Notes under the pieces: model-generated | Seen by the model: only the letters and a program-made list of their open reading frames with translations | Database searches by the model: none | Told to the model about the DNA's origin: nothing | Origin: an uncultured Roseiflexaceae bacterium | GTDB lineage: Bacteria; Chloroflexota; Chloroflexia; Chloroflexales; Roseiflexaceae | DNA length: 64,000 bases | Reading direction: 5' to 3' | NCBI GenBank assembly: GCA_937988885.1 | Contig: CALKHR010000163.1 | Coordinates: forward strand, 73,193 to 137,192 | Translations under genes and position numbers: made by a program | Shown here: positions 1 through 8,958 of the stretch, one piece after another | How positions within the stretch are numbered: position 1 is the stretch's first letter | Layout: every line of letters begins with the position of its first letter

Positions 1-1
1 T

Positions 2-169
2 CTCCAAGTACAACCCACCCCACAAGCCGATGCTATTCCCCAAGCTGCTGCCCCGATCGGCGAGGGCACGCGACAGGCTCTGATGATCATCGGCATGGTA
101 CTTGTGAGCGTCGTCCTGATTGGTGGCAGTATTTACTTGCGCCAACGTTGGATCGCCACTCGGTATTAA
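2..169 (+). CDS. 3' end of a gene for a protein with a C-terminal membrane helix (partial)
   Basis: Only the last 55 codons lie in the window; the gene starts before base 1. The visible protein begins with a Gln/Pro/Ala-rich stretch, then has one strongly hydrophobic segment (containing ALMIIGMVLVSVVLIGG) and ends with a short basic tail, RQRWIATRY. This looks like a single-pass membrane anchor or the last helix of a membrane protein. The TAA stop at 167-169 lies six bases from the end of the convergent kinase gene. The family cannot be recognised from this fragment. Confidence 0.55.
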   Translation, partial: LQVQPTPQADAIPQAAAPIGEGTRQALMIIGMVLVSVVLIGGSIYLRQRWIATRY

Positions 170-175
170 GTTCTC

Positions 176-1420
176 CTAGCGCCCTAAAAGCGGTAACAGC
201 GATTGCCACGCTTCTGCGAGGGCATTCGGTCGGAAGCCAAATAGCAGCAGCGCACTCACGATTGTCAGGGTGAGCAGTCCCACTCGCAGCCGAAGATTCG
301 TGCGGCGAGGTGCCGGGGTCGCATTCGGTGTTGATGCGACTCGTTTGTTGCCTGCGGGTGTGCGTGCGGCGCGTGCGTTGGGCTGGCTCGCGGATTTGGT
401 GGGTGTGGCACGTGCGGCAGATGCGGCAGGAGGTTTCGGCGTTGTGCGCGCAGCAGGCTTGGGCGTGCGTCGGGCCGCGCTGTTCGCACTTGCCGCGCGG
501 GCCTTGGTGGGCGCCTCGGTGCCGTTCGCGGGGGTCGAGCGCGCCCGCCCGTTACTGCTTGCGGAAGCAGTGCTGCGTCCCTGTGGCCACGCCGACTGCA
601 ACGCTTTGGCCAATGCCCCAGCGCTCGCGAACCGTTCGTTCGGCTCCTTGCTCAACGCCTTGAGGATCAGTGCATCGAGGGCGGGTGGTAGATCGGGGCG
701 TAGGCTGCTCGGCGTGGGTGGCGCGTCGTACAGATGCTTCAGGATCACACCCATCGGCGTGTCGGCCACGAACGGCAATTGTCCGGTTACTAGCTCGAAC
801 AGCACCACCCCCAGCGCGTAGATGTCGCAGGCGGGTGTGATCGTGGCGCTGCTGATGGCCTGTTCGGGTGCCACATAGCTCGGTGTGCCCATCACCACGC
901 CCGGCCCCGTTGCTGTGCGGGCCATATCCTGCGGCCCGCGCGCAATGCCAAAGTCGGTGAGCACGAGCTGCCCTTGGGCGTTGTAGAGCGCGTTGCTTGG
1001 CTTGACATCGCGGTGGATAATGCCCTGTGCGTGGGCGAAATCGAGCGCAGAGGCCAACTGGGCAATGATCGTCTGCACCCGCTCCGGCGACATCCGCCGC
1101 CGCCCTGCATCCCGAATGCGCTTCTCGAGCGTGGGGCCGGTCAGCAACTCCTGCACCATATAGGCCGTGTTCTCGTGAATGCCAAAATGGTAGATCTGCA
1201 CGATGTTGGGGTGTCGCAGCTTCGCCACCATCCGCGCTTCGCGCTGGAAGCGCACAGCAAAATCCTTCGACTGCGCGCTCGGATGGATGACTTTGATGGC
1301 TACTTCGCGATCGAGTGCGGGATCGTAGCCGCGATACACGCTCGCCATTCCGCCGCTGCCCAAAAGCTCGCGGACCTGGTAATCGCCTAAGCGTGTGCCG
1401 GTTAATTGGTCTATTGCCAT
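176..1420 (-). CDS. Membrane-anchored Hanks-type serine/threonine protein kinase
   Basis: A eukaryotic-like protein kinase of 414 residues. Residues about 14-275 form the catalytic domain. It has a glycine-rich loop (LGSGGMASVY), the VAIKVI lysine, the catalytic loop HRDVKPSN, the DFGIAR metal-binding motif and the MGTPSYVAPEQ activation segment, so every catalytic residue I can check is present. Residues about 280-375 are a low-complexity Ala/Pro/Thr/Arg linker, followed by one transmembrane helix (LLTLTIVSALLLFGF) close to the C-terminus. There is only a short tail after the helix and no PASTA or other sensor domain, so any input must come from partners. The ATG at 1418-1420 puts the kinase fold directly at the start. 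The substrate is unknown. The gene follows the lipid-synthase cluster in the same direction. Confidence 0.93.
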   Translation of the reverse strand: MAIDQLTGTRLGDYQVRELLGSGGMASVYRGYDPALDREVAIKVIHPSAQSKDFAVRFQREARMVAKLRHPNIVQIYHFGIHENTAYMVQELLTGPTLEKRIRDAGRRRMSPERVQTIIAQLASALDFAHAQGIIHRDVKPSNALYNAQGQLVLTDFGIARGPQDMARTATGPGVVMGTPSYVAPEQAISSATITPACDIYALGVVLFELVTGQLPFVADTPMGVILKHLYDAPPTPSSLRPDLPPALDALILKALSKEPNERFASAGALAKALQSAWPQGRSTASASSNGRARSTPANGTEAPTKARAASANSAARRTPKPAARTTPKPPAASAARATPTKSASQPNARAARTPAGNKRVASTPNATPAPRRTNLRLRVGLLTLTIVSALLLFGFRPNALAEAWQSLLPLLGR

Positions 1421-1537
1421 AGCAGTTTGCTATATTCCCTTCAAATGATAACCAGATTCTCAAGCGGCTCAGCACGAATCCCACTGCGAGCGGCGGGGCA
1501 GTGCAAGCGCGTGAGAACCATCTCCCACAACCGTCAT

Positions 1538-4180
1538 TCACTTATAGGCCAGCACCCGTTGGATACTGCGCACCACATTGTTCACGGTCAGGGCGTAGCT
1601 ATCTAGGTAATCCTGCGCGAGCGCTTGGGCAAGGTCAGCGCGTCCTTGGCGCCGGAGTGGCCCAACGTGAGGGCGGAAATCGCGCAGTGCGATATGGAGG
1701 CGTCCTGAGGCATCGGACATCACCCCCCACACCAGCAACTTGGTGGCCCCATCGTCGCGGGCACTGGTGAAACGCGTGAGGGTTGAGGATGTCGTAACTT
1801 GGCCTGTGTTCGAGAAGACCTCGCGACCTTTGAGGATCTCGTTGAGGATGCCGATCTTTTGGGGGATCATATCGACTAAATTTTGCACTGCGCCAGGCAA
1901 ATGCCCCAACAGCCGCAAAGCTGTCATTGTGAAGCTCTCGCCCCGCCTGCTGACTTCTTTGAACGCAAGCAACAAACTGCCGAACGTTTTGAGTTCGACA
2001 TAAAACTCTTGGCGCGCCAACTCGAACTCGCGGAACATCGCTTCGTCGTACCGCCGACGCAGCCGCTCCACCAACGTCGCACATCGCTCCAAGCGGTCGA
2101 GCAGTTCGGGCTGTGGATTGCGGAAGGTGGCAGGGAAGATGCGCATCCGAGGATCGGCGGTGCTTGCGTCCATCGGGATCAGCAACGCCGGGTTGATGGT
2201 GCGCTGCTGATCGAAATGTTCGTAAATGCTCGATACCAGCCGCTGACCGCCATCGAGTTTGCTGATCGCATCGAGCGCGCTTTGGCCCAACGGGCCAGGA
2301 TAATAGCTGGTGGCATGAGCACAGCGCGCCAGAATCAGCAGATCGTTCACCGTCAGCGACAGATCGATCTTGGTCATCCGCTTCCGCAACTGGTTGAGTT
2401 GGTGCAGATCCACCAAGTCAGTTTCGGCGCTCGCCTCGACCGGAATATCGGCCAGCGCGAGGCGAGCACTCTCGCGGAAACTCGCCGTGCCCGACAGGCG
2501 CAACTGCCTGGGTGTATGGATGAGCTCGGGTCGTGTGGCGCGCACCTGGGGGTACGCCCCCGAAGCGAAATTAGTCATAATCTCGGCGAGCGACATGCCC
2601 CAGATCGCATCGAAGAAGATGTGCGACATATCGAACGCCATGCCGCGCGCTGTGCGCATCAGCGTCATCGCATGGTCGCCGCAGCCACGTTGCGCGCGCC
2701 GTACTTCGGCCAGCGGCAACTCCTCGCCGGGCTGATTCCAGTTGATGATGATCGGCGCATAGCGAAGCGCGAGCAGCTCGGCCCGCGTCGTATCGTCGAG
2801 CTGATTGCGCAGCTCCTGCTGCATCGTGCGGGGCGCGCAGGCCAGCAACAGGTCCGTGGTGAGCTCGGCGTCCGGGTTGAGCGCTGGCACCTTCGGTTCC
2901 CCCCGCAGGATCGACTCGACCTGCCCTTTGATCTCGGCCAAACTGGGTGGACGCAGACAGCCAAGCAGCGTCTCGCCAACTTGGCCTGCCCACACCCGTG
3001 CACGTCGGTCAATCACGATCAGGCGCTGGTAGCGATCCCGCAGATTGCCCTCCGCATCACGCGAAAGCGCCAGCGGGATGCCCTTGCTATCGAGCTTACC
3101 ATCGATGGGGAACAGCAGCAATTGGCCCTGCGGATCGCGGGCGACCGCATCGAGCAAGTAGTAATGATGGCCAACCAGCAGCGCCACGCGCGCCATATGC
3201 AAAGGAATCGGCTGGCGTTGCTCCTGGTAGGTATCGGGGTGCAGCGCCGCGAGCAGTGTTAGCTGGCGTTGATACGTCGGCAACTCGGTCGATTGCAGCG
3301 CCTCGTATTTCGTCTCGAACACAGCGCGCACATCGTTGGGGACATGCTGCAGCGCCCGAGCGAGGTACTCGGCGAAGCACTTGCGGCGGTAGGAAGCATA
3401 ATTTTCAAGCGGCTCGTTGCGCGGCGTGCGGTAGGGCCGCACGGTCGCCCAATCCTGGGCGATGCGCTCCAAGCGGAACTGCGCGCGCAACCGCTGAACC
3501 TCGGCTGCAATCATTTGATCGCGTTGGTTGCCGCGTTTCGGCAACTGCTTACCGAGCAATTTAATGGCACGTTCACGCAACGTGGCATCGAGCGCCCGAA
3601 ACGCCACGCGTTCGCGCCATTCGTTGGCCAGCAAATCGTCGAAGCTCACAATCGTGCGCATTGCGGCGTACACCCAGCATACCGCAGCATCAAGCTCGCT
3701 AGCATTGGAGCATGTCTGGGTAAAGCCGACTGTCTCCACACAATGGCGCGCTGCATCTTCGCGCAGGCCAAATTGCGTATAGAACTGCCAGGGGCCATCG
3801 GGAAAGGCACTGTCGATGTCTTTACCGGCCAGCGCTAATAACCGCTGATACCCGTAGAGCACCGAGGCCGGGGCTGCGATGAATGTTCCATAAAGCCCGA
3901 TTTGCTTGCTACCGCGAAAGAGTACACGAAGATCTGCAGCGACACGTTCCTGTTTCACCACTCGATCTTCGAGTTGCATGAGCCCTTGAAGCAGAAATGC
4001 TGGAAGGTTTGATGCTGGGAAAATCTCAGCAACCTCCTGTTTTAGCGCACGAACTGCAGACATACTTAGACGCGATAATTGAACGAGACTTGTATCATCA
4101 ATGGTGTCGAGCGCCTCGCGAGTTTGCCGAACAGCTTGTGCCCGTTCTAGGGGATCAGTCCTGGCCGCTCGTTGCGTCAT
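1538..4180 (-). CDS. Large protein with choline/carnitine-acyltransferase-like features (tentative)
   Basis: An 880-residue soluble protein, last gene of the leftward lipid-synthase cluster. I do not recognise it with certainty. The segment around residues 505-535 (RGMAFDMSHIFFDAIWG) resembles the active-site region of choline/carnitine acyltransferases, where a catalytic histidine sits in HxxxD(G); here these are His520 and Asp524. A C-terminal stretch (about 790-845, with TSSTLTRFTS followed by GVMSDASGRLHIALRDF) resembles the family's STS and late substrate-binding region. The N-terminal 400 residues have no assignment. The length exceeds the usual 600-800. Placed beside KS-AT-ACP, KR-DH and PfaD genes, a role in moving or releasing the finished acyl chain is plausible but inferred. 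The HxxxD motif also occurs in condensation-domain enzymes, which is the main alternative. An AAGGAC precedes the ATG at 4178-4180. Confidence 0.4.
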   Translation of the reverse strand: MTQRAARTDPLERAQAVRQTREALDTIDDTSLVQLSRLSMSAVRALKQEVAEIFPASNLPAFLLQGLMQLEDRVVKQERVAADLRVLFRGSKQIGLYGTFIAAPASVLYGYQRLLALAGKDIDSAFPDGPWQFYTQFGLREDAARHCVETVGFTQTCSNASELDAAVCWVYAAMRTIVSFDDLLANEWRERVAFRALDATLRERAIKLLGKQLPKRGNQRDQMIAAEVQRLRAQFRLERIAQDWATVRPYRTPRNEPLENYASYRRKCFAEYLARALQHVPNDVRAVFETKYEALQSTELPTYQRQLTLLAALHPDTYQEQRQPIPLHMARVALLVGHHYYLLDAVARDPQGQLLLFPIDGKLDSKGIPLALSRDAEGNLRDRYQRLIVIDRRARVWAGQVGETLLGCLRPPSLAEIKGQVESILRGEPKVPALNPDAELTTDLLLACAPRTMQQELRNQLDDTTRAELLALRYAPIIINWNQPGEELPLAEVRRAQRGCGDHAMTLMRTARGMAFDMSHIFFDAIWGMSLAEIMTNFASGAYPQVRATRPELIHTPRQLRLSGTASFRESARLALADIPVEASAETDLVDLHQLNQLRKRMTKIDLSLTVNDLLILARCAHATSYYPGPLGQSALDAISKLDGGQRLVSSIYEHFDQQRTINPALLIPMDASTADPRMRIFPATFRNPQPELLDRLERCATLVERLRRRYDEAMFREFELARQEFYVELKTFGSLLLAFKEVSRRGESFTMTALRLLGHLPGAVQNLVDMIPQKIGILNEILKGREVFSNTGQVTTSSTLTRFTSARDDGATKLLVWGVMSDASGRLHIALRDFRPHVGPLRRQGRADLAQALAQDYLDSYALTVNNVVRSIQRVLAYK

Positions 4181-4218
4181 ATCGAGTCCTTGATGATCTG
4201 CGGCTAAGCCTACTACGA

Positions 4219-4227
4219 ATTATAGCA
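4219..4227 (-). promoter_or_regulatory. Extended -10 promoter element TGCTATAAT
   Basis: On the minus strand this reads TGCTATAAT, a consensus -10 hexamer with the TGn extension, about 40 bases before the start of the acyltransferase-like gene. No good -35 hexamer is visible, which is usual for extended -10 promoters. The same nine bases recur upstream of other genes in the window. Confidence 0.5.
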
Positions 4228-4379
4228 TACAGCACAGCAAATCGGGAAGATTGCGCAAATGTTTGTAAGCTGATACGTATCTGAAACAAACATCGTCGCA
4301 GGACACCACCCTCGTATTTTAGAAGGGCGTGACGCTCGGCAAATCGGTCGTTCGTATGGAAAAACGATCGAACAACGAA

Positions 4380-7300
4380 CTATTCGCTCACTAATGTTAG
4401 GCGCTGATCGGCGTGATAGCCGACTTCGCTCACCAAGCGATTCGTATCGTGGAGCTCGGCCAGAATGTAGGCAACCTGCTGGGCAGTGGGGAGTTGATCG
4501 TCGAGGTCGATGCTGCGGCAGAAAACACGCTCCCACTCGAGATTAAGCGCTTTGGTAAGCCCAACGAGTCCACCACTGATCGCCGGGAAGCTGCGTTGTT
4601 GGCCGAGGCCGCACTGCCCATCGGTTTGTGTGATGGTGCAGAACCAACTGCGCCCCAATTGTGAGGCATTGGTGAGTGGTTCGGCCAAGTGCTTGGCGAT
4701 CATAAAGACGTTCGTCACAATCTCCTGTTCGAATTCTGGAAGAATATCATCGGCCCGTTGCACTTCAGGCATTGGAGGGTGAAGGTGGAGATAGGCACCG
4801 CATGGGCCGTGCCGGGTTTGGATGAGTGTGAGCATCTGCTGAAGTGCTGGTTCGTTAGCTTCATAAAGCACATAATGTGCCACGTCTTGGTTGGTTTCAA
4901 GTCGATTTGTGAGTGAAGTATGGGGTAAATCTAGTACAACAACATTCCAGCCCTGCGATGTCAATTCATCGGCGAGCGCGGTGGTGAGCTGCGTGCCGTC
5001 GCTGGTGATGATGCAGCAGTGTCCGGGCTGCAACGTGCAGGCTAACGCATCGGGTGGGGGCAGCGTGCGCATTTTGATGTCGCTATGCGTCAGCGTGGGC
5101 TGCGGGATAGCGAGGGCGGGCGGCTCGGCGGTGCGGGGCATGGCGGTTTCGCCCTGCAGCCACTGTTGGGTGTACGCGGCGATCGCTTCAATAGTGCGCA
5201 ATTGTGCGATCTCCTCCTGCGGTGGCGCGCTTTGGGTGGGATGCTGCTCGAGCAACGCGCTAAGGATCTGCACGCGCTTGATCGAATCGATCCCAAGGTC
5301 CGATTCGAGGTCCATCGACGGTTCCAGAATGCTGAGCGGATAGCCCGTCTTGTCGCTGATGATGCGCAGCAGTCTATCGAGCAGGGCGTTCGGCTCCGGC
5401 GCGGGTGCGGATGAGGGTGTCGGCACTGGTGCGGCAGCCTGCACAGGTGTGGGCTCCGGTGTTGGCACAGGCGCAGGAGTGGGCACGAATGCGGGCACTA
5501 GCTCTGGCGCGGATACGGACGCCGATACGGGCGCGGGTGGTGGTGCTGACACGGGCGCAGCTGCGGGCGCGAGCGCAGGCACGGGGGCGGGTGCTGTTCT
5601 GGAGACAGGCACCGATTGCGCTTGCTGAAGCAACAGGCGCATATACTCGGCGCGGCTCTCGATATAGCGGTCGAAGCTCTGCTGAAGCGCGCTCTGTTGG
5701 TCGCGCAGCGTGCTGAGGGCGATGGTGAGCGCGTTGATCAGCGCTTGATTGGTTGCCTGCGGCCCCACGCTCACTTGCTGAAGCTGTTGCAGCACCTCGC
5801 CGATTTGGCGGCTGATCTCGGCATACTGCGCCAAGTGCTGCTCGTGGATACGTTCAGTTTCGCGTTGATACTGGTCGAGTTGAACGTGGATCGGATGGAT
5901 TGGCGCTGTTGATGTTGACATAATTGTTTCTGCTGGTGTGGGTGCTTGCTCCGTAGGCGTCACCACGGGTGGCGGTTGTTCAGCCGAACGATTCACCGGA
6001 TCGGGTTGGTTGAGCGCTCGCTCGATCATAGCCTTTGTTTCATCGCGCAGATAGTTGGCGCCGTTCAGCAGAATACTCGTGCGGCTGGCGCTCGGTGGCT
6101 TCGGCGGCGCGAGCGGCAGTTCGTACTGGTCGTTGGTGCTGAGTGGCAAGCCCGCCACGATCAGTTGCGCCAGCGCGAAGCGGAACTGCTGGTCGCTATC
6201 GCCAATGTGCTGTGGGTTAAGGGCGATGGTGATATGGCTGCGCTCTCCAAGAATCGTGCCGACCAATTTGCTGAGGATGTCGCGCGGCCCGCACTCCACA
6301 AAGATTCGCCCGCCATTCTGGTAAATCGCCTCGATCTGCTCGCGGAAGCGCACCGGATGCAGCATGTGCTGCTTCAACACCTCGCGTACGCCGTCCGGCT
6401 CGCTGGGGTAGGGCTGGGCGCTGCTGTTGGCGTAGACCTGCAGACTCGGGCGTTGGAAGGTGATCTGATCGAGCGCCTGCTGGAAGGGCTGGTCGGCGTA
6501 GCTCACCAGCGCGCTGTGGTAGGCGGCGGCGACGGGCAGGCGCGTGGTGTGGTAGCCCTCGCTCTGCAGGGTCTGTTGGGCCGCCGCGATCGCTTGGTGC
6601 GGCCCCGCCAACACGATCTGGTTGGGTGCGTTGTCATTGGCGACGATGAGCGCGCCATCACGGAGCAGTCGGTGTTGTTTGAGCGCTTCGACATCGCCAA
6701 CCACCGCAAGCATACCTCCCACCTCCTGCCCTTCGGGCGGTGTGAGCAGGCGGCCACGGGTGAAGGCGAGCCGGAAGAAATCCTCATCGCTGAGCGCGTT
6801 GGCGGCCCAGAGCGCGGTTAACTCGCCGAAGCTGTGTCCGGCCACGATATCAGGCGCGAATCCGAAGTGCTGCAGCAAGCGGAACATCCCCGCGCTGAGC
6901 GCGCCGATCGCGGGCTGTGCATTGACCGTTTGGGTGAGCAGTGCGGCTTGGGCGTCGCGGCAGCTCTGCTCGAACACGGGCGGCGGATAGACGATGCTGG
7001 AGAGCGGCGGCATCTGGGCCTGCTCGAACAGTGCGTCGAGGTACTGATACGGCCAGCGCAGTTCGGGCGTATTGCAGGCCAGATGTCTGCCCATATCGAG
7101 GTATTGCGCGCCCTGTCCGGGGAATAACGCCACAACGCGGCCTAATTCGGCGCTCGCGCTGCGATAGGCGATGCCGCTGGGGTGTTGCCACGCCGCACGG
7201 CTCTCGCGCTCAAGCAGGCTCGCAGCGGTGTCGAGCAGTGAGGTGGCCTGCTCGGCCCCCTTGGCTACGATGGCGAGCCGAGCGTGCTGGGCTGGGATCT

Positions 7301-8873
7301 GCGGTTGCGCGCTGGCTTGCACAAGCGCATGGTACTGCTGAGGCGCATCTGCTCCGCGCAGCGTTGCGGCATGGGCGCGGCAATCCTGCAACAGTTCTTG
7401 CGGCGTGGCGGCGTGCAGCACAATAATCTGATGGATGCTTTGCAGCCGATACGCAACGTGGTGTTCGGCTTGATATTCCTCAAGCACGATGTGGAAATTG
7501 GTGCCACCAAAGCCAAACGAACTTACACCAGCTCGACGCGGCGGGTCGTGTTCGCCCCGGAGCCAGGGGCGCGCGCTCGTGTTCAGGTAGAACGGCGAGC
7601 TTTCGATGTCCAGCTTCGGGTTCGGTTTGCTGACGTTGTTGGTTGGCGGCAGTATCTTGTGATGCAGGGCCAGCGCGGCCTTGATCAACCCCGCCGCTCC
7701 CGCCGCCGATTTGGTGTGGCCGATCTGCGATTTAACGCTCCCCAACGCGGTTCGCTGTACACTGCTCTGGCTCTGCTCGAACACATGGCGCAGCGCGCTG
7801 AACTCGGCCAGGTCGCCTGCGGGGGTGCCCGTGCCGTGCGCCTCGATCAGGCCCACGGTGGCGGGTGAGATTCCGGCGTCCTCGTAGGCCCGTTGCAGCG
7901 CACTGGCTTGGCCGGACGGCAGCGGGGCGTAGATGCTGGTGTGCCTGCCGTCGCTCGAAGCGCCGATGCCACGGATGACGGCGTAGATGCGGTCGCCATC
8001 GCGTTCGGCGTCGGCGAGGCGCTTGAGCAACAGCATGCCGATGCCCTCGCCGGGCAGCATCCCATCGGCCTCCTGATCGAAGGGGCGGGGGTGGCTGCCG
8101 GGCGTGAAGGCTGGCGTTTTGCTGAACGAGACGTATTGGAAGATCGAGGCATCGGTATCGACGCCGCCAGTGATGATCATGTCGCAGCGGTGCTCCAGCA
8201 GTTCGCTGATCGCGACTTTGACAGCTCCGAGCGAACTGGCGCAGGCGGCATCCACCACGCAGTTCATCCCACCGAGATTGAGGCGGTTGGCGATCCGTCC
8301 GGCGATGACGTTGCCGAGCATGCCGGGCATGGCATCTTCGTTCCAGCCCACGTAGCTGTTCTGCAGCCGCGTGATGATCCGTTCGATGCTGGACTCATCG
8401 AGGCCGCTGGCCCGCAGGACGCGCTTCCAGGTGGGGTATTGCAGGCGGCTGTTGAGCGGATTACTGAGCTTCTGCGGCCCGGTCACGCCGAGCACAACGG
8501 CGGTGCGGGAGCGGTCGAAGTCGCGGTCGGGGCCGTAGCCTGCATCTTCCAACAGTTGGCGGGCGACGAGTAGCCCAAGCAGTTGCGAGGTATCGGTGAC
8601 TTCGAGCGTAGCGGGTGGCAGCCCGAACTGCAGCGGATCGAACTCGACGGTGGGCAGGAAGCCGCCGCGTTTGCTGTAGGTCTTGTCGGGCGCATTCGGG
8701 TCGGCATCGTAGTAATCATCTACATCCCAGTGCGTGCTCGGCACATCGGTGATGCAGTCGCGCTGTTCAATGATATTTTGCCAGTATTCCTGGAGTGAAC
8801 GCGCCTGCGGAAAAAGCGCGGCCATACCAATAATGGCGATGCTGCGCGTTTCTGGCGCCGAAGAAAACCGCAT
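4380..8873 (-). CDS. PfaA-type iterative lipid/polyketide synthase: KS-AT-ACP-structural half of KR
   Basis: A 1497-residue multidomain synthase. The ketosynthase covers residues 1-470, with catalytic Cys211 (DAACASS), His346 (EAHGTGTP) and His386 (GHTKSAAG). The acyltransferase covers about 580-890, with Ser682 in GHSFGE and a His787 candidate. A helical region (about 1000-1090) and a Pro/Ala/Val linker lead to one ACP whose phosphopantetheine serine is Ser1198 in LGIDSIKRVQ. Residues about 1270-1497 match the non-catalytic first half of a PfaA ketoreductase and end with the typical 'VEVGY-x-RLTLV'-like sequence. The catalytic half is missing here and is encoded separately at 10624-12390. 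PfaA of marine PUFA synthases normally has several tandem ACPs and a whole KR. All active-site residues are intact, so this should be functional. A GAGAGG Shine-Dalgarno precedes the ATG. Confidence 0.93.
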   Translation of the reverse strand: MRFSSAPETRSIAIIGMAALFPQARSLQEYWQNIIEQRDCITDVPSTHWDVDDYYDADPNAPDKTYSKRGGFLPTVEFDPLQFGLPPATLEVTDTSQLLGLLVARQLLEDAGYGPDRDFDRSRTAVVLGVTGPQKLSNPLNSRLQYPTWKRVLRASGLDESSIERIITRLQNSYVGWNEDAMPGMLGNVIAGRIANRLNLGGMNCVVDAACASSLGAVKVAISELLEHRCDMIITGGVDTDASIFQYVSFSKTPAFTPGSHPRPFDQEADGMLPGEGIGMLLLKRLADAERDGDRIYAVIRGIGASSDGRHTSIYAPLPSGQASALQRAYEDAGISPATVGLIEAHGTGTPAGDLAEFSALRHVFEQSQSSVQRTALGSVKSQIGHTKSAAGAAGLIKAALALHHKILPPTNNVSKPNPKLDIESSPFYLNTSARPWLRGEHDPPRRAGVSSFGFGGTNFHIVLEEYQAEHHVAYRLQSIHQIIVLHAATPQELLQDCRAHAATLRGADAPQQYHALVQASAQPQIPAQHARLAIVAKGAEQATSLLDTAASLLERESRAAWQHPSGIAYRSASAELGRVVALFPGQGAQYLDMGRHLACNTPELRWPYQYLDALFEQAQMPPLSSIVYPPPVFEQSCRDAQAALLTQTVNAQPAIGALSAGMFRLLQHFGFAPDIVAGHSFGELTALWAANALSDEDFFRLAFTRGRLLTPPEGQEVGGMLAVVGDVEALKQHRLLRDGALIVANDNAPNQIVLAGPHQAIAAAQQTLQSEGYHTTRLPVAAAYHSALVSYADQPFQQALDQITFQRPSLQVYANSSAQPYPSEPDGVREVLKQHMLHPVRFREQIEAIYQNGGRIFVECGPRDILSKLVGTILGERSHITIALNPQHIGDSDQQFRFALAQLIVAGLPLSTNDQYELPLAPPKPPSASRTSILLNGANYLRDETKAMIERALNQPDPVNRSAEQPPPVVTPTEQAPTPAETIMSTSTAPIHPIHVQLDQYQRETERIHEQHLAQYAEISRQIGEVLQQLQQVSVGPQATNQALINALTIALSTLRDQQSALQQSFDRYIESRAEYMRLLLQQAQSVPVSRTAPAPVPALAPAAAPVSAPPPAPVSASVSAPELVPAFVPTPAPVPTPEPTPVQAAAPVPTPSSAPAPEPNALLDRLLRIISDKTGYPLSILEPSMDLESDLGIDSIKRVQILSALLEQHPTQSAPPQEEIAQLRTIEAIAAYTQQWLQGETAMPRTAEPPALAIPQPTLTHSDIKMRTLPPPDALACTLQPGHCCIITSDGTQLTTALADELTSQGWNVVVLDLPHTSLTNRLETNQDVAHYVLYEANEPALQQMLTLIQTRHGPCGAYLHLHPPMPEVQRADDILPEFEQEIVTNVFMIAKHLAEPLTNASQLGRSWFCTITQTDGQCGLGQQRSFPAISGGLVGLTKALNLEWERVFCRSIDLDDQLPTAQQVAYILAELHDTNRLVSEVGYHADQRLTLVSE
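5388..5591 (-). repeat. Low-complexity Pro/Ala/Val linker coding repeat
   Basis: About 68 codons (residues about 1095-1162) of the KS-AT-ACP synthase encode an irregular repeat of PAPVP, APAP and SAP units, with Ala, Pro, Val, Ser and Thr only. It is a flexible linker between the helical region and the ACP, giving the carrier protein reach to KS, AT and the separately encoded KR-DH and ER partners. The DNA shows imperfect six- to twelve-base periodicity and may slip in length between strains. Confidence 0.75.
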
Positions 8874-8937
8874 GAGCCGACCTCTCTACGTTCATCGATG
8901 TCTACTAAAACGCTCGCTGCTACAATGTGTCTCGTTC

Positions 8938-8946
8938 ATTATAGCA
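8938..8946 (-). promoter_or_regulatory. Extended -10 promoter element TGCTATAAT before the KS-AT-ACP gene
   Basis: Reads TGCTATAAT on the minus strand, 65 bases upstream of the KS-AT-ACP start and just after the end of the pfaD-like gene. It suggests that the synthase gene has its own promoter as well as any read-through from upstream. No clear -35 hexamer is visible. Confidence 0.5.
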
Positions 8947-8958
8947 TTCTGATGCAGA

